DNA of 64,000 nucleotides from Cranoglanis bouderius (lineage: Eukaryota; Chordata; Actinopteri; Siluriformes; Cranoglanididae). A program made the position numbers and the translations under genes. Each line of letters starts with the position of its first letter. Within the stretch, counting starts at the first letter, position 1. The notes below the pieces were generated by a model. That model worked only from the letters and a program-made list of their open reading frames with translations, was not told the DNA's origin and did no database searches. Positions 63,649 through 64,000 of the stretch are shown piece by piece. The stretch covers positions 2,308,415 through 2,372,414 of the forward strand of contig CM042545.1 in NCBI GenBank assembly GCA_023630585.1, read 5' to 3'.

Positions 63649-64000
63649 ACATTGGTATCATCTGAGCCTGTGTAATACCCAGGGAGCTTTTTAACACAGT
63701 TTTCTACACTAATGATGGAAGAGACATTTTCTCTCAGGGTCATATGGAAAATAAAAGGAAATCTAAAGGCTGCAATTTGAGTCAAGGAAAGCATATCAAT
63801 TATAAATAAACACCATCAATTATAAATGACATTATAAATAGAATAGGATGGAAGAAAATCCCAACTTGTAGGTCTGGAGGTCCATTCCTTAAAGCATGAT
63901 TTATTCATTTCGAGATTTTTATTTTCCAAATACAGATTAGACAAAATCGAGATCAATTACCCCGACACCTCTCCAGCAGCTATGAAAGTAATCTGGTAAA

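Noticed and set aside
63945..63988. Exon-like segment after TACAG (ATTAGACAAAATCGAG...ATGAAAG) as EFR3 exon 5
   Set aside because: The translation does not resemble the expected FVKFANIEEDTPSYH sequence and the site following is AGTAAT without a convincing match. The true exon is probably beyond the window.

Overview
The window is vertebrate nuclear DNA, almost certainly from a teleost. Tc1/mariner, hAT, Gmr1-like and sushi-like Ty3/gypsy elements, fish-type tRNA SINEs and long (CA)n arrays are packed together, and protein-coding exons are few. One tRNA-SINE family (about 2311-2512 and 4918-5124) resembles, from memory, repeats common in catfishes, so Siluriformes is a reasonable but unproven guess. 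There are no bacterial or phage features.

The only host gene I can support is the 5' part of an EFR3 homologue on the + strand, best matched to efr3a. It has a CpG- and motif-containing promoter/5'UTR at about 40140-40719. Exon 1 (40720-40729) encodes only MPA plus one base. Exon 2 is 55296-55372, exon 3 is 58765-58892 and exon 4 is 61868-62018. The phases join exactly and give 122 residues of the EFR3 N terminus: the palmitoylation cysteine cluster, the basic patch and the first helical repeats. The rest of the gene lies beyond 64000. EFR3 anchors the PI4KIIIalpha-TTC7-FAM126 complex at the plasma membrane. Introns 1-4 carry MITEs, SINEs, a Tc1 with a LINE nested in it, and (CA)n/(GT)n tracts touching the splice sites.

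Positions 1-40000 look intergenic and are a transposon graveyard. Main items: Tc1 fragment (1-365), palindromic MITE (562-890), LINE 3' end (1040-2010), SINEs, TA-flanked MITE (5128-5673), deleted Gmr1-like LTR retrotransposon (5676-9124, minus), LINE RT remnant (9454-10290, minus), second deleted Gmr1-like element with both LTRs (10377-13637, minus), nearly complete Tc1 (13728-15306), deleted hAT (16496-18168), endogenous retrovirus remnant with 3' LTR (20520-21795), sushi-like gag-protease element (27019-28347), an odd gag ORF fused to a MetAP1-type C6H2 zinc finger (30466-31487, minus), hAT MITE (32109-32581), and many Tc1 fragments in both orientations.

The most unusual item is that gag-like ORF. 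The place where a retrotransposon Gag usually carries a CCHC knuckle holds a finger with exactly the cysteine/histidine spacing of methionine aminopeptidase 1, followed by a variable tandem-repeat tail. Also worth attention are the integrase-before-RT order of two elements, (CA)/(GT) tracts at the EFR3 splice sites, an in-frame upstream ATG in the EFR3 leader, and several datable nested insertions.
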